DNA of 64,000 nt from Sneathiella glossodoripedis JCM 23214 (GCF_000616095.1 NZ_BAMS01000001.1:62001-126000); one strand, 5' to 3'; counted from the first letter of the stretch, positions 10,872 through 23,409 are shown. Translations and numbers: made by a program. Notes: a model not told the origin generated them from the letters alone.

Positions 10872-12275
10872 TCAAGAATTAATGGTTCGACCTGCAACAG
10901 CCAATGCTGCCTCTTTCACAGCTTCATTCAAAGTTGGATGTGCATGGCATGTACGAGCAATATCTTCAGATGATGCCCCGAACTCCATTGCCAATACGCA
11001 TTCATGAATCACTGTTCCAGCATCTGGTCCCACAATATGAACACCCAAGACTTTATCTGTCTTTTTGTCAGCGAGGATTTTAGCAAATCCGTCTGTTGAT
11101 CCAACAGCGCGGGCACGACTGTTGGCCATAAACGGAACCTTGCCGACGTTATATTCAACACCTTCTTCCTTAAGCTGCTCTTCTGTCTTGCCCACAGTTG
11201 CAACCTCTGGCCATGTATAAATCACACCGGGTATTGTATTGTAATCGATATGAGGTTTTTGCCCGGCCATTTTCTCGACACAGACTACCGCTTCATCCTC
11301 GGCCTTATGCGCCAGCATTGGCCCCGCGATCACATCACCGATCGCATATACGCCATCAACATTTGACTTGAAATTCTCGTCTACAACAATACGGCCAGCG
11401 TTATCCTGTTCAACCCCAAGGTCTTCCAGTCCCAGTCCTTCAGTATAGGGGCGTCGGCCGATGGCAACCAATACGATATCGGCTTTTAAAGTCTCTTCCT
11501 CACCGCCTTTAGCAGGTTCCATGGTAAGTGTAACTGCAGATTTAGCTTTCTTTGCACCCGTTACCTTGGTCCCAAGCTTGAAAGTAATTCCCTGCTTTTT
11601 AAGGATACGCTGTGTATTCTTCGCAACTTCATTGTCTGTTCCGGGCAGAATACGGTCCAGAAACTCAACCACTGTGACTTCAGCGCCCAAACGCCGCCAT
11701 ACAGTGCCAAGCTCAAGACCGATTACACCGGCACCGATAACAATCATTTTCTTTGGAACCTTTTTCAATTCCAGCGCGCCTGTTGAGGAGACAATCTGTT
11801 TTTCGTCAATATCAACATTTGGCAGAGGCATTACATCAGAGCCAGTTGCAATCAGTATCTTAGCACCCTTGATTGTCTTATTGTCCTCGCCCGTGATTTC
11901 AACGCGGCCGCCACCTTGCAGCTCACCTGAACCTTTAAAGTAAGTTACTTTGTTCTTTTTGAACAAAAACTCGATACCCTGAGTCAATCCGTCAACTGCT
12001 GTATCCTTCTGGCCCATCATTTTAGCCAGATCCAGCTTGACCGAACCAACCTCGATGCCACGATCCGCGAAATCATGCTGAGCTTCTTCAAACAGCTCAG
12101 AGGATTTCAAAAGTGCTTTTGAGGGAATACACCCAACATTCAGACAGGTTCCACCAAGCGCGCCGCGTTTTTCAACGCAGGCCGTCTTCATACCAAGCTG
12201 AGCCGCACGAATAGCCGCCGTATATCCACCGGGGCCACCCCCGACAACAATCAAGTCAAATGTATCAGTACTCAT
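10872..12275 (-). CDS. lpdA: Dihydrolipoyl dehydrogenase (E3)
   Basis: FAD-dependent E3 component that reoxidises dihydrolipoyl groups with NAD+. The product is 467 residues. It has the N-terminal FAD motif [11 protein letters not shown] (10-20), the redox disulfide C44/C49 in [15 protein letters not shown], a second NAD-binding GxGxxG segment ([11 protein letters not shown]), and the catalytic C-terminal dyad H446/E451 (HPTLNEA). It is the last gene of the run sucC-sucD-sucA-odhB-lpdA, so it most likely serves the 2-oxoglutarate dehydrogenase complex, although E3 can be shared with other complexes. Confidence 0.97.
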   Translation of the reverse strand: MSTDTFDLIVVGGGPGGYTAAIRAAQLGMKTACVEKRGALGGTCLNVGCIPSKALLKSSELFEEAQHDFADRGIEVGSVKLDLAKMMGQKDTAVDGLTQGIEFLFKKNKVTYFKGSGELQGGGRVEITGEDNKTIKGAKILIATGSDVMPLPNVDIDEKQIVSSTGALELKKVPKKMIVIGAGVIGLELGTVWRRLGAEVTVVEFLDRILPGTDNEVAKNTQRILKKQGITFKLGTKVTGAKKAKSAVTLTMEPAKGGEEETLKADIVLVAIGRRPYTEGLGLEDLGVEQDNAGRIVVDENFKSNVDGVYAIGDVIAGPMLAHKAEDEAVVCVEKMAGQKPHIDYNTIPGVIYTWPEVATVGKTEEQLKEEGVEYNVGKVPFMANSRARAVGSTDGFAKILADKKTDKVLGVHIVGPDAGTVIHECVLAMEFGASSEDIARTCHAHPTLNEAVKEAALAVAGRTINS

Positions 12276-12308
12276 AAAGTCCCCCTTCAGGGAAGCGTAT
12301 TCAATAAA

Positions 12309-13607
12309 TTAAACTTCCAGCAACAGACGCTGCGGATCTTCCAAGGCCTCTTTCACCCGGACAAGGAATGTCACTGCTTCTTTGCCGTCAATTATGCGAT
12401 GATCGTATGAAAGCGCCAGATACATCATAGGCCGGATCTTGATTACTCCATCAACCACCATCGGACGTTCCTGAATCTTATGCATTCCCAAGACCGCTGA
12501 TTGTGGCGCATTCAGGATCGGGGATGACATGAGAGAGCCGTAAACACCACCATTTGAGATCGTGAATGTACCGCCCTGCATATCTTCCATGGTGAGTTTG
12601 CCATCACGGGCTTTCCGGCCCAATTCTGCGATACCTTTTTCGATACCGGCAAAACTCAACTCATCAGCGTCACGCAACACCGGAACGACCAAACCATTTG
12701 GCGTACCAACGGCGACACCAATATGATAATAATTTTTATAGACTATATGGTCGCCTTCGATTTCAGCGTTCACGGCAGGTAGTTCTTGTAATGCTGCGAC
12801 ACAGGCTTTTGTGAAAAACGACATGAAGCCAAGGCGGGCACCATGTTTTTTCTCAAACCTGTCTTTATATTCGGCCCTTAGAGCCAACATATTGGTGAGG
12901 TCAACCTCGTTATAGGTTGTCAGCATGGCAGCAGTATTTTGAGCGTCTTTCAAACGCTGAGCGATGCTTTTACGCAGGCGAGTCATTTTAACCCGTTCCT
13001 CACGCTCTGCTTCAGGGCGCGGTCCTGCCGCCGGCGCTGATGTCTCAGACGCAGCAGGTGCTGCAGGAGTTGGCGATGCTGTTGGAGCCGGTGATTTGCC
13101 ACCATTATCCAATGCTTCCAATACATCTCCTTTGGTTATCCGACCGTCTTTGCCAGTACCGCGAATATTGCCAACATCCAGATTGTTCTCATCTATCAAT
13201 TTCTGCGCTGCAGGAAGTACTTCTGCAGGTCCATTATTTGATGGAGCCGCTGCTGGTGCAGTTGCCGCTGGCGCTTCTTTTGCTGGAGCTGGTGTCGGAG
13301 CAGCTTCCGCCTTGGGGGCTTCTTTCTTAGGTTCCTCTTTTTTGGCAGGCGCCGATGTATTTCCATCAGCACCAGCCGTGATGTGACCTAAAAGTGCACC
13401 CACCTCAACATCTTCACCCTCTGCAACGATAATCTCCTCTAGTCGACCAGATTCCGTTGCATTGACTTCAAGCGTCACTTTGTCTGTTTCCAGTTCCAGA
13501 AGCGGTTCATCCTTGGTCACGGAATCGCCAGCTTTTTTAAACCATGTACCGACAGTAGCTTCGGTGACGGACTCGCCAAGTACAGGCACTCGAATTTCGA
13601 CAGTCAT
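12309..13607 (-). CDS. odhB: Dihydrolipoyl succinyltransferase (E2 of 2-oxoglutarate dehydrogenase)
   Basis: E2 core of the 2-oxoglutarate dehydrogenase complex, transferring succinyl groups from lipoate to CoA. The 432-residue product has one lipoyl domain with the lipoylated lysine K43 (ETDKVTLEV), a flexible Ala/Pro/Lys-rich linker (about 80-115), an E3/E1-binding domain (about 130-170, with the segment DGRITKGDV), a second Ala/Pro linker, and the catalytic domain ending in [13 protein letters not shown] with H403 and D407. The linker runs explain the alanine-rich phantom reading frames on the other strand. It starts 11 bases after sucA. Confidence 0.97.
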   Translation of the reverse strand: MTVEIRVPVLGESVTEATVGTWFKKAGDSVTKDEPLLELETDKVTLEVNATESGRLEEIIVAEGEDVEVGALLGHITAGADGNTSAPAKKEEPKKEAPKAEAAPTPAPAKEAPAATAPAAAPSNNGPAEVLPAAQKLIDENNLDVGNIRGTGKDGRITKGDVLEALDNGGKSPAPTASPTPAAPAASETSAPAAGPRPEAEREERVKMTRLRKSIAQRLKDAQNTAAMLTTYNEVDLTNMLALRAEYKDRFEKKHGARLGFMSFFTKACVAALQELPAVNAEIEGDHIVYKNYYHIGVAVGTPNGLVVPVLRDADELSFAGIEKGIAELGRKARDGKLTMEDMQGGTFTISNGGVYGSLMSSPILNAPQSAVLGMHKIQERPMVVDGVIKIRPMMYLALSYDHRIIDGKEAVTFLVRVKEALEDPQRLLLEV

Positions 13608-13618
13608 AATACTTCTTC

Positions 13619-16510
13619 CTATTCGGATTTGATGCCTAGGGCATCATCAATTAATGCAGCTTGCTGAATATTGTGTTTCTTCAGAAGACCTGTCGCCGTG
13701 GATGCTGAGGCTGCACGGCCAGCATAACGTGCACGCTTCACCTTTTTCATTCCCACTTTGGCAAATGTTTCTTCAAGATAAGGTTCAATAAAGGACCATG
13801 CCCCCATGTTCTTAGGCTCTTCCTGACACCAAACAATATCATCCACATGAGTGAAATTCTTCAGCTCTTCAAGAAGTGCTTCTTCAGGGTAAGGATATAA
13901 CTGTTCCAGCCTGAGGAAGTAGGTTTCCTTCTGTTTCAACTCATCACGACGGGCTTTCAGGTCATAATAAACCTTACCCGAACATAAGATTATCCGCTTC
14001 ACATCCTTAGGTTTGCACAACACTTCATTATCATAGAGCACGCGATGGAATGTTGATCCTGGCCCCATATCCTCTAGCGTCGATACCGCTTCCTTGTGCC
14101 GAAGTAGTGACTTAGGTGTCATTACAACAAGAGGCTTACGGAATTTGCGGTGAATTTGCCGCCTCAGAACATGGAAATAGTTCGCTGGCGTCGTGCAATT
14201 CACAACCTGCCAGTTATCTTCGGCACTTGATTGAAGATATCTTTCAAGACGTGCAGATGAATGCTCTGGACCTTGCCCTTCATATCCATGCGGCAACAAC
14301 ATAACCAAGCCACTCATCCGAAGCCATTTTGACTCGCCGCTCGAAATAAACTGGTCAATGATTACCTGCGCACCATTGGCAAAGTCACCAAACTGAGCTT
14401 CCCAAAGAACCAATGCATTTGGTTCCGCCAGTGAATACCCATACTCATAGCCAAGAACCGCCGCTTCAGACAGCATACTGTCAATGACTTCGTAATGTGC
14501 CTGATCTTCAGACAGATTATTTAGTGGCAGATAACGTTCTTCAGTCATTTGATCTACAATGACTGAATGACGCTGTGAAAATGTACCACGGCCACAATCC
14601 TGACCTGATAATCGCACAGGGTACTTTTCTTTCAATAGAGATCCGAATGCAAGAGCTTCGGCTGTCGCCCAGTCGATGCCCTTACCCGTTTCGATCATCT
14701 TTTTCTTGTTCTTCAGAACCCGCTGCAAGGTCCGGTGGACATTGTGCGTTTCTGGTACGTAACAAAGCCGTTCCCCGATCGCCCGCAACTCTTCAATATC
14801 AACTGCGGTTGATCCCCGGCGAGCGCCCTGATCGGCTCGACCGAGTCCTTGCCAACGCCCTTCAAACCAGTCTGCTTTATTTGGCTTGAAACTATTTGCT
14901 GTTTCAAACTGCTTTTCAAGATAATCCCTGAACTCTTTAATAAAGCCTTCAACCTGCTCTTCCGTTACAACACCTTCCTCGATCAACTTTTTCGCATAAA
15001 TCTGCATAGTTGTCGGGTGTTGCGCAATTGTGCGATACATCAAAGGCTGCGTGAATGCAGGTTCATCGCCTTCATTATGACCATGTCTGCGATAGCAGAA
15101 CATGTCAATTACAACATCAATCTGGAATTTTTGACGGAATTCGGTGGCAATCTTAGCCACATGGCAAACGGCTTCCGGATCATCACCATTGACATGGAAG
15201 ATCGGCGCCTGAACCATCTTACCCACATCCGAAGGATAAGGGCTGGAGCGCGAATATTTAGGGCTGGTCGTAAAGCCAATCTGGTTATTGACCACAAAAT
15301 GTATCGTACCAGAAGTCCGATAGCCTTTTAGTTCAGACAACCCAAAACACTCAGCAACAATCCCTTGCCCGGCAAAAGCAGCATCACCATGCAACAACAG
15401 TGGCATCACCTGGCCGCCGACGTCTGATCCGATTTGAGCCTGCTTAGCCCGTGCTTTACCCAGTACGACCGGGTTCACAGCTTCCAAATGCGATGGATTA
15501 GCTGTCAAAGACAAATGAACGCTATTTCCATCGAATTCACGATCAGAAGAAGTTCCCAAATGATATTTCACGTCACCGGATCCTTCGACATCTTCAGGGT
15601 TAGCAGGATTACCCTGAAACTCTGAAAAAACGGCCCTGAACGGTTTTGCCATGACGTTGGTCAATACATTCAGGCGGCCACGGTGAGGCATGCCCAGCAC
15701 AATTTCCTTTACGCCAAGCTGACCACCGCGCTTGATAATTCCTTCCAGAGCCGGAATCATCGCTTCACCGCCATCAAGTCCGAAACGTTTTGTGCCGGTG
15801 TATTTGACATTCAGGAAATGCTCAAAACCTTCGGTTTCGATCAGCTTTCGAAGGATAGCAATTTTACCTTCGTCAGTGAACGTGACTTCCTTATGGCGAC
15901 CTTCAATCCGTTCCTGTATCCAAGCCTTCTGATCAGGCTCCTGAATATGCATAAACTCAACGCCAATGCTGCCGCAATAGGTGCGTTGAACAATATCCAG
16001 AATTTCACGGATCGTTGCTGTTTCAAGGCCAAGAACATTATCCAGAAAGATTTCACGATCCCAGTCATCTTCTTCGAAACCATATGATCGTGGGTCAAGT
16101 TCTGGATGCTCTTGCGGAATTTCAAGTCCAAGCGGATCCAATTTGGCTTTTAGATGTCCCCGAACCCTGTAAGATCGAATGAGCATCAAAGCGCGGATTG
16201 TATCAACCGCAGCAGCGCGCACATCTTGTTGTGGCAAACCGCCTGTTTCCGCTTTTTCTATTGATCTATATGCAGCATCACCAAGGATTTCATACTCATC
16301 CTCAGGAACTGTACCGTTAGCAGGCGCCCAAGGGGCTCCTTTGCTTTCGTTTACAATAGTATCGGCATCATCGCCTAATGTCTGAAAATATTGCTGCCAG
16401 CTTACATCAACTGAGGATGGGTCATTCTGATAGCGGAGATAGAGTTCTTCAATAAAACTGGCATTGGTGCCAGTTAGAAAGGAAGAGGAGTTGTCCAATT
16501 GCTGAGCCAT
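13619..16510 (-). CDS. sucA: 2-oxoglutarate dehydrogenase E1 component
   Basis: Thiamine-diphosphate-dependent E1 that decarboxylates 2-oxoglutarate and succinylates E2 lipoate. The product is 963 residues. The N-terminal E2-binding segment includes [15 protein letters not shown]; the body has [10 protein letters not shown], the ThDP-binding region GDAAFAGQG and the [19 protein letters not shown] block, then the C-terminal transketolase-like domain ([33 protein letters not shown]). The ATG at 16510 has no ribosome site at normal spacing; a strong hairpin lies immediately upstream, described separately. It is downstream of sucCD in the same direction. Confidence 0.98.
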   Translation of the reverse strand: MAQQLDNSSSFLTGTNASFIEELYLRYQNDPSSVDVSWQQYFQTLGDDADTIVNESKGAPWAPANGTVPEDEYEILGDAAYRSIEKAETGGLPQQDVRAAAVDTIRALMLIRSYRVRGHLKAKLDPLGLEIPQEHPELDPRSYGFEEDDWDREIFLDNVLGLETATIREILDIVQRTYCGSIGVEFMHIQEPDQKAWIQERIEGRHKEVTFTDEGKIAILRKLIETEGFEHFLNVKYTGTKRFGLDGGEAMIPALEGIIKRGGQLGVKEIVLGMPHRGRLNVLTNVMAKPFRAVFSEFQGNPANPEDVEGSGDVKYHLGTSSDREFDGNSVHLSLTANPSHLEAVNPVVLGKARAKQAQIGSDVGGQVMPLLLHGDAAFAGQGIVAECFGLSELKGYRTSGTIHFVVNNQIGFTTSPKYSRSSPYPSDVGKMVQAPIFHVNGDDPEAVCHVAKIATEFRQKFQIDVVIDMFCYRRHGHNEGDEPAFTQPLMYRTIAQHPTTMQIYAKKLIEEGVVTEEQVEGFIKEFRDYLEKQFETANSFKPNKADWFEGRWQGLGRADQGARRGSTAVDIEELRAIGERLCYVPETHNVHRTLQRVLKNKKKMIETGKGIDWATAEALAFGSLLKEKYPVRLSGQDCGRGTFSQRHSVIVDQMTEERYLPLNNLSEDQAHYEVIDSMLSEAAVLGYEYGYSLAEPNALVLWEAQFGDFANGAQVIIDQFISSGESKWLRMSGLVMLLPHGYEGQGPEHSSARLERYLQSSAEDNWQVVNCTTPANYFHVLRRQIHRKFRKPLVVMTPKSLLRHKEAVSTLEDMGPGSTFHRVLYDNEVLCKPKDVKRIILCSGKVYYDLKARRDELKQKETYFLRLEQLYPYPEEALLEELKNFTHVDDIVWCQEEPKNMGAWSFIEPYLEETFAKVGMKKVKRARYAGRAASASTATGLLKKHNIQQAALIDDALGIKSE

Positions 16511-16522
16511 TTTTTGGTCATT

Positions 16523-16543
16523 GGGCGGGTGATTAGCCCGCCC
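16523..16543 (-). promoter_or_regulatory. Strong hairpin in the sucA translation-initiation region
   Basis: A perfect 7-bp all-GC inverted repeat, GGGCGGG/CCCGCCC with a 7-base loop, lies 12 bases upstream of the sucA ATG. In the mRNA the only ribosome-site-like sequence (AAGGGG) lies at the 5' foot of this stem. Folding would bring AAGG to about 12 bases from the start codon, whereas unfolded it is about 30 bases away. No U run follows, so it is not a standard terminator. A role in setting sucA translation relative to sucCD is inferred. Confidence 0.5.
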
Positions 16544-16587
16544 CCTTAAGTAATAAACTAGTTCTGATAGAAGTTAGTAGTACAAGA

Positions 16588-17463
16588 CTACCCTTTCAAA
16601 ACTCTTACCAAAGTAGAACCAAGTGCAGATGGACTGTCAGAGACAGTAATACCTGCACTTCGCATTGCTTCCATTTTATCGTCGGCACCACCTTTACCGC
16701 CAGAGATGATTGCACCAGCATGTCCCATACGGCGCCCCGGAGGAGCAGTAACACCTGCAATAAAGCCAACAACAGGCTTCTTGATCTTGGACTGCTTCAG
16801 AAATTCTGCAGCTTCTTCTTCCGCAGAGCCCCCGATTTCACCGATCATGATGATAGATTCTGTTTCATCATCATGCAGGAACATGTCCAGACAATCGATA
16901 AAGTTCGTACCATTTACCGGATCACCACCGATACCGATGCAGGTAGACTGGCCAAGTCCAGCGGCAGTAGTCTGTGCCACGGCTTCATATGTAAGCGTAC
17001 CCGAACGAGATACAATACCAACATTGCCACGACGATGGATATGTCCAGGCATAATGCCAATTTTGCATTCATCAGGTGTAATCACACCTGGGCAGTTTGG
17101 ACCGATTAGACGCGTTCCACTATCCTTTAGCGCGCGTTTTACACGCACCATATCCAGAACCGGGATGCCTTCTGTAATACAGACAACAAGCTCAACGCCT
17201 GCATCGACAGCTTCCAAAATTGCGTCACCAGCAAATGGCGGTGGCACATAGATCACAGACGCATTTGCACCAGTTGCATGAACAGCTTCATCGACTGTAT
17301 TGAAAATTGGCAAATCCAGATGTGTTTCCCCACCTTTTCCGGGAGTGACGCCACCAACCATTTTCGTACCATAGGCAATTGCCTGCTCTGAATGGAAGGT
17401 CCCTTGAGAGCCTGTGAAACCCTGACAAATGACCTTTGTGTCTTTATTGACGAGTACGGCCAT
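16588..17463 (-). CDS. sucD: Succinyl-CoA synthetase alpha subunit
   Basis: Alpha subunit of succinyl-CoA synthetase, carrying the CoA site and the phosphohistidine. The product is 291 residues, with the CoA-binding Rossmann segment ([16 protein letters not shown], residues 15-30), PNCPGVITP in the middle and the active-site histidine in [13 protein letters not shown] near the C-terminus. Its start codon overlaps the sucC stop (TAATG), so the two subunits are probably made in equal amounts by translational coupling. Confidence 0.97.
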   Translation of the reverse strand: MAVLVNKDTKVICQGFTGSQGTFHSEQAIAYGTKMVGGVTPGKGGETHLDLPIFNTVDEAVHATGANASVIYVPPPFAGDAILEAVDAGVELVVCITEGIPVLDMVRVKRALKDSGTRLIGPNCPGVITPDECKIGIMPGHIHRRGNVGIVSRSGTLTYEAVAQTTAAGLGQSTCIGIGGDPVNGTNFIDCLDMFLHDDETESIIMIGEIGGSAEEEAAEFLKQSKIKKPVVGFIAGVTAPPGRRMGHAGAIISGGKGGADDKMEAMRSAGITVSDSPSALGSTLVRVLKG

Positions 17464-18632
17464 TACGCTGCCTCCTTCACTGCTTTTACAATTTTTTCTG
17501 CTGCATCGCCCAAATCATCAGCAGACAGAATTGGCAATCCTGACTCTGCAAGTATTTTCTTGCCAAGATCCACGTTGGTACCTTCAAGGCGCACAACGAG
17601 TGGAACGCTTAACGCAACTTCTTTCGCTGCAGCGACCACACCCTCAGCAATCACATCACAACGCATGATGCCGCCAAAGATATTAACGAGGATACCTTCA
17701 ACATTTTTGTCTTTCAGGATGATCTTGAAAGCTTCTGTAACTTTTTCCTTGGTTGCCCCACCGCCCACATCGAGGAAGTTTGCAGGGTCTCCACCATTCA
17801 GCTTGATAATATCCATAGTCGCCATTGCGAGACCCGCACCGTTCACCATGCAACCGATATTGCCATCGAGCTTGATGTAATTGAGGTCATATTGAGCGGC
17901 TTCCAACTCGGAAGGATCTTCCTCATCTGGATCACGCAGCTCCGCAATTTCTTTCTGACGGAACAGGGCGTTATCATCAAAATTCATTTTCGCATCCAGA
18001 GCGATGATATCCCCAGAGCCCGTCACCACAAGTGGATTGATTTCAACAAGGCTGGCATCAGTATCGACAATGGATTTGTACAGCGCCATTATGAATTTTA
18101 CAGCCGCACTAACCTGCTTACCTTCAAGGCCAAGCGCAAAAGCTATTTTACGTGCATGGAAAGCGCTAATTCCTGTAGCCGGGTCAATACTGACCATGTG
18201 GATTTTCTCAGGAGTTTTTTCAGCAACTTCCTCAATCTCCATGCCGCCTTCAGTTGACGCCATAAAAGTCACGCAATCTTTGGCGCGATCAATAATAGCA
18301 CCCAGATACAGTTCGCGCGAGATGTCGCATCCGTCTTCAACATAGACGCGTTTCACTTCCTTGCCTTCTGGTCCGGTTTGATGAGTGACCAGTTGCATGC
18401 CAATCATGGATTTTGCAGTTTCCACAACTTCCTCAATTGACTTCACAACCTTGACACCACCGCCAAGCCCACGCCCACCGGCATGGATCTGCGCCTTGAC
18501 CACCCATACCGGGCCACCAAGTTCCTGTGCGACTGTCTTTGCTTCTTCTGCAGTATAAGCGACACCGCCCTTGGGGACAGTAACGCCGTATTTTCCGAGT
18601 AGGCCCTTGGCCTGATATTCATGGATATTCAT
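17463..18632 (-). CDS. sucC: Succinyl-CoA synthetase beta subunit (ADP-forming type)
   Basis: Beta subunit of succinyl-CoA synthetase, which makes ATP or GTP from succinyl-CoA in the TCA cycle. The product is 389 residues, with an N-terminal ATP-grasp domain starting [17 protein letters not shown], the [15 protein letters not shown] nucleotide-binding segment (residues 47-61), and a C-terminal flavodoxin-like domain ([28 protein letters not shown]). It is the first gene of the sucC-to-lpdA run. A terminator separates it from mdh upstream, so a promoter probably lies in the short gap at 18633-18706. Confidence 0.97.
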   Translation of the reverse strand: MNIHEYQAKGLLGKYGVTVPKGGVAYTAEEAKTVAQELGGPVWVVKAQIHAGGRGLGGGVKVVKSIEEVVETAKSMIGMQLVTHQTGPEGKEVKRVYVEDGCDISRELYLGAIIDRAKDCVTFMASTEGGMEIEEVAEKTPEKIHMVSIDPATGISAFHARKIAFALGLEGKQVSAAVKFIMALYKSIVDTDASLVEINPLVVTGSGDIIALDAKMNFDDNALFRQKEIAELRDPDEEDPSELEAAQYDLNYIKLDGNIGCMVNGAGLAMATMDIIKLNGGDPANFLDVGGGATKEKVTEAFKIILKDKNVEGILVNIFGGIMRCDVIAEGVVAAAKEVALSVPLVVRLEGTNVDLGKKILAESGLPILSADDLGDAAEKIVKAVKEAA

Positions 18633-18707
18633 AATATTCCGCTATTCGCAAGTTGGGATCAGCTAATTGCTGGTCGGATTTATGAGTTCAATTCAAACTA
18701 TAACACC

Positions 18708-18741
18708 CAAAAAAAGGGGCACAACCGCTAAGTTATGCCCC
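18708..18741 (-). terminator. Intrinsic terminator after mdh
   Basis: On the minus strand a 10-bp stem GGGGCAUAAC/GUUGUGCCCC (one U-G pair, 6-base loop) is followed by seven U. It ends the mdh transcript and separates it from sucC, implying that mdh and the suc genes are at least partly transcribed as separate units. Confidence 0.85.
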
Positions 18742-18749
18742 TTATTCTG

Positions 18750-20020
<1,271 letters not shown>

Positions 20021-20599
20021 ATGGCAGCAAAACGTAAACGAATCATTAGGAAATTTGCCATTTGTGGTGTTGTCTGCGTAACAGTAACTGGCTGTGCGGA
20101 AACAATCATTGCCGGCATGACCATAATGGATCTGTTTACAGCGGGATCCCTGACCTCTACCTTCCTTACAGGTAAGGGACTGGGAGAACATGCGATGGAT
20201 GCCGTGACAGGGCAGGATTGCCGTATTCTTGAAGGTGTTTTCAGAAGTGACCGCGCCATTTGCGAGCCTGAGGGTTCTGTTGCAACTAAGGATGACTTTA
20301 AAGGAATTGTCGCACTCCTTGACACTCCAGCCGGTTCAGATATCCAATTGGCGGAGCTACCCCTTGATTCATCACGTTTTCCCGAAATTGACGCAACCGT
20401 GACCAAAAATGCCCCTGAACTTCTTAAAACGTTAAACAAAAACAATGTTGTAAGTATTGCCGGCCACGACCTCATCGCTGACAACCGCCACATGCACCTA
20501 ATCAAGGCAACCAAAGACTACACAAAACCCACCACAATGGTCACGCCAGTTGGAAAACAGGAATTACGGGATCGTTTAACCTCTACAGGGCTCTTTTGA
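20021..20599 (+). CDS. Unknown lipoprotein
   Basis: I do not recognise the family. The 192-residue product has a basic N-terminus (MAAKRKRIIRK), a short hydrophobic stretch and the lipobox VTGC with the cysteine at residue 25, so it is probably processed by signal peptidase II and anchored in a membrane. A second hydrophobic segment follows (IIAGMTIMDLFTAG). The remainder is soluble with no obvious repeats or catalytic motif. It is upstream of zapE in the same direction with a 55-base gap, so the two may be co-transcribed. Confidence 0.7.
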   Translation: MAAKRKRIIRKFAICGVVCVTVTGCAETIIAGMTIMDLFTAGSLTSTFLTGKGLGEHAMDAVTGQDCRILEGVFRSDRAICEPEGSVATKDDFKGIVALLDTPAGSDIQLAELPLDSSRFPEIDATVTKNAPELLKTLNKNNVVSIAGHDLIADNRHMHLIKATKDYTKPTTMVTPVGKQELRDRLTSTGLF

Positions 20600-20654
20600 G
20601 CGCAGGTACTGTTAGCACTTTACTTATTTTCAATTCCTTGGCAAAACGCCAGCT

Positions 20655-21782
20655 ATGACTTCATCAGGACCTCTGGACGCTTATCGCGCCCTTCGACGAG
20701 ACAACAAGATACAACATGACCCAATTCAGGAACTTGCAGTTGAAAAACTGCAAACCCTGCATCGGCGCTTGATGTCATATAATCCGCAAACCAGCGCGCA
20801 CTGGACAGATATTTTTCGCTTGGGCGCTCGTAAGCCACGTGTTGAGCCGCCACAAGGGATTTACATGTATGGTGATGTTGGGCGCGGGAAATCCATGCTA
20901 ATGGATCTTTTTTTTGAAAGTGCACCGGTTGAACGCAAAAGACGAGTGCATTTTCACGCCTTTATGCTCGAAGTACATGCCTTTATTCATGCATGGCGGC
21001 AGGATAAGGCCAAAAAAGGCGATGACCCACTGGTTCCCCTTGCCGAAAAAATTGCAAATGATGCCTGGCTCTTGTGTTTTGACGAATTTCAAGTGACTGA
21101 TGTTGCGGATGCAATGCTGCTCGGACGACTGTTTGAATTGCTCTTCGAACATGGAGTAGTCGTCATTGCTACATCAAACCGAATTCCTGAGGATCTCTAC
21201 AAGGATGGCCTTAACAGAGAATTGTTCCTTCCATTTATCGAATTAATCAAAGAACAGCTCGATATTCTTCATCTATCGGGTGGAACAGATTACCGCCTAG
21301 ACCGCTTGTCAAAAAGTAATGTTTATTTCTCGCCGCTGAGCGAAGAAGCTGACAAACATATGGATGACACCTTTTCTTTGCTTACGGAAGGAAGCAGCCC
21401 GAAACAGAAAACCCTGTCCCATCAAGGCCGTAAACTTGAAGTACACACTTATGCGCGCGGTGTCGCGCGGTTCTCATTCGAAGAATTATGCGCCCGACCA
21501 CTTGGTGCGTCAGATTATCTATTACTCACGGACGAGTTTCATTCCCTCCTTCTTGATCACGTTCCCGCTCTGGGCCCACATAATCGCAACGAAGCCAAAC
21601 GCTTTGTTACCCTCGTTGATGTACTATATGAGGCAGGCGCAAATCTGATACTCTCCGCGGAGGTAGAAGCTGACAAGCTGTATCAGCAAGGAGACGGACA
21701 TTTCGAATTTGCAAGAACCGTGTCACGGCTCATGGAAATGCGCTCCGAAGAATATCTCAAAGGGCACATTGCGAAACCCTAA
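20655..21782 (+). CDS. zapE: Cell division ATPase ZapE (AFG1 family)
   Basis: AAA-like P-loop ATPase of the AFG1/ZapE family, linked to Z-ring function in bacteria and to inner-membrane protein turnover in mitochondria. The product is 375 residues, with Walker A GDVGRGKS (73-80), the Walker B box CFDEF (141-145) and the sensor-like ATSNRIPEDLYKDG. The C-terminal half contains the family's LLLTDEFHSLLLDHVP-like block. Its stop overlaps the end of the convergent PaiB-like gene by four bases. Confidence 0.93.
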   Translation: MTSSGPLDAYRALRRDNKIQHDPIQELAVEKLQTLHRRLMSYNPQTSAHWTDIFRLGARKPRVEPPQGIYMYGDVGRGKSMLMDLFFESAPVERKRRVHFHAFMLEVHAFIHAWRQDKAKKGDDPLVPLAEKIANDAWLLCFDEFQVTDVADAMLLGRLFELLFEHGVVVIATSNRIPEDLYKDGLNRELFLPFIELIKEQLDILHLSGGTDYRLDRLSKSNVYFSPLSEEADKHMDDTFSLLTEGSSPKQKTLSHQGRKLEVHTYARGVARFSFEELCARPLGASDYLLLTDEFHSLLLDHVPALGPHNRNEAKRFVTLVDVLYEAGANLILSAEVEADKLYQQGDGHFEFARTVSRLMEMRSEEYLKGHIAKP

Positions 21783-22390
21783 TCATCAATGATATCTGCC
21801 TGCCAAGTTGCAAGTTCGCTGTGTTTAAGAGCTTGCGCGAGTGCAATCTTATCCTCAGCAGTCTTATTTTGACCCAATTTCACCTTCGCTTGTAAATTCT
21901 CTACAGGGATTTCGAAAGCTACAATTGCTTTTGCCATTGCCTCTAACCTTTTCCCGTCAAACTCTTCAACACGCCATGGCCTTTCTCTACCGGCCTCATT
22001 TTCATCGCTCAGGCGCTTCAAGACTGAAAGGACACTTTCGGGATCCTGATAAATCATGACAGTTCCATAGGCGTGGACCGCAACATAATTCCAGGTCGGC
22101 ACATTAGCGTCACTCTTATAGTAACTCGGGGAGACATAGTCATGCGGCCCATTAAAGACGACCAGAGATTTTCTGTTTTCTGTGAATAAACGGCCATGAG
22201 GATTGGCACGCGCAATATGACCATATAACGTGCCAAACTCTCCTTGGGTCGCGTCATATGACATAGGTAGATGCGTTGCTTGAGGCAGACCCGTTTCATC
22301 ACTGGTAATAAGCTGCGCAAAACTTGCATTGGGCAGGATTGCGAGCAAAGTCTCAACCGGCGATGCTTTAAATGGCTTTGGTATATACAT
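21779..22390 (-). CDS. FMN-binding negative transcriptional regulator, PaiB family
   Basis: Member of the PaiB-like split-barrel flavin-binding family, about 203 residues. It begins MYIPKPF, the family start, followed by the split-barrel core (ATHLPMSYD, LYGHIARANPH, VVFNGPHDYVSPSYY, PTWNYVAVHAYG). I chose the ATG at 22390, which has an AAGAGG ribosome site, over one five codons upstream. The Bacillus relative represses sporulation and protease genes; here a flavin- or pyridoxine-related redox role is just as possible. It is convergent with zapE. Confidence 0.85.
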   Translation of the reverse strand: MYIPKPFKASPVETLLAILPNASFAQLITSDETGLPQATHLPMSYDATQGEFGTLYGHIARANPHGRLFTENRKSLVVFNGPHDYVSPSYYKSDANVPTWNYVAVHAYGTVMIYQDPESVLSVLKRLSDENEAGRERPWRVEEFDGKRLEAMAKAIVAFEIPVENLQAKVKLGQNKTAEDKIALAQALKHSELATWQADIIDD

Positions 22391-22476
22391 ATGTGTCCTC
22401 TTCATTAGAGGTTCTGTTTACGACTTTATTGGCTCCTTAAAAGGCCCAATCTACAAGAAAATATAGAGCCAATTAA

Positions 22477-23217
22477 TCAGATCAATCCTTTCCAATAATA
22501 AACCGTAAGCCCGACATATTCCTTAAGAGCATGTTTCCAGTAATAAAATCCGTCAAATCCTGGAACTAAATCGGCTGACCCCAGGGAACTGTCATTAATT
22601 CCAACAATTACCATCCGCACATCCACACCTTGCTTGACTAACGCAGCTCGTGTCCGAAAAGCATGTATGCCTGAAACGAACACAACAACCTTGTTCAGCT
22701 GCTCTGACTTCAACAACCTGCTGATGTTGGCAGCATGCTCAGCTGTTCCTCCTGCGCCAAAAGACAATAGTAAGCGTGTTTCAAGTTCCAATTTACTCAC
22801 AAGAAATGGCAACTCACTAGCGCCATCCTGATCCGATCCGGATATCAGCAGCGGCACTTTCAATTGCTCAACCAGCTTTTGGGCGCGCATCACTCTGGTA
22901 AAAGAAGTTATAGACGGAAGCACTTCTTTAGTTGTGGGGTCCTGATGTCCGCCAGCCGCGATAACTGCAATTGCATCCACTTCCCCGGCTATTAGTTGCG
23001 ACTGAGCGACTTCCAAGCGAACGCCAATATCGATGGGGCGCAGTACCATCTTACCTATGATGGGAAAACTCATAAAAATAAGCAGCAACAAGGTTAAACG
23101 CAGATACCATCGACGCCCGGTAAACCAGGCAATGAGGACAGTCATCGGAAGCACAATTAACAACACACCTCCAAGAGACATCCCGTCCATTAATTGCGCC
23201 AGCATATAACCCTGCAT
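22477..23217 (-). CDS. YdcF-like DUF218 membrane protein
   Basis: DUF218 (ElyC/SanA/YdcF) family protein of 246 residues. Two N-terminal hydrophobic segments are followed by the DUF218 domain: DAIAVIAAGGHQ near the start, PLLISGSD in the middle and EHAANISRLL with VFVSGIHAFRTRAA later, the usual acidic and histidine pockets. Some relatives affect cell-envelope precursor metabolism. I chose the ATG at 23217, which has a run of eight G just upstream as its ribosome site. It begins only 53 bases after the upstream copy of a duplicated terminator. Confidence 0.82.
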   Translation of the reverse strand: MQGYMLAQLMDGMSLGGVLLIVLPMTVLIAWFTGRRWYLRLTLLLLIFMSFPIIGKMVLRPIDIGVRLEVAQSQLIAGEVDAIAVIAAGGHQDPTTKEVLPSITSFTRVMRAQKLVEQLKVPLLISGSDQDGASELPFLVSKLELETRLLLSFGAGGTAEHAANISRLLKSEQLNKVVVFVSGIHAFRTRAALVKQGVDVRMVIVGINDSSLGSADLVPGFDGFYYWKHALKEYVGLTVYYWKGLI

Positions 23218-23270
23218 TTCCCCCCCCTTTTGGCTAGTTTGACTAATCAACAAATTGCTTTCAAGCCAAT

Positions 23271-23294
23271 AAAAAAGGCCGCCCGAAGGCAGCC
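23271..23294 (-). repeat. Terminator repeat, copy A
   Basis: 24-bp direct repeat identical to 23972-23995. On the minus strand it forms a 7-bp stem (one U-G pair) capped by a UUCG tetraloop and followed by six U, a textbook intrinsic terminator. On the plus strand this copy is also followed by TTTT, so it may work both ways. It lies upstream of the DUF218 gene, where no minus-strand gene ends, which makes it look like a duplicate. Confidence 0.85.
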
Positions 23295-23409
23295 TTTTGA
23301 TTACATGACGTAAAAATTAATTGAATTTGCTTCTTCAAAAATTCTCACATTTAGTGTTACATTTAAGACATTTCGTAAGCACAACTTAACATTCAGTCAA
23401 TAAATTATA

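Noticed and set aside
12964-13386. Alanine/glycine-rich plus-strand reading frame of 140 codons
   Set aside because: It is antisense to the Ala/Pro linkers of odhB and simply mirrors their GC-rich codons; no ribosome site or family sequence.
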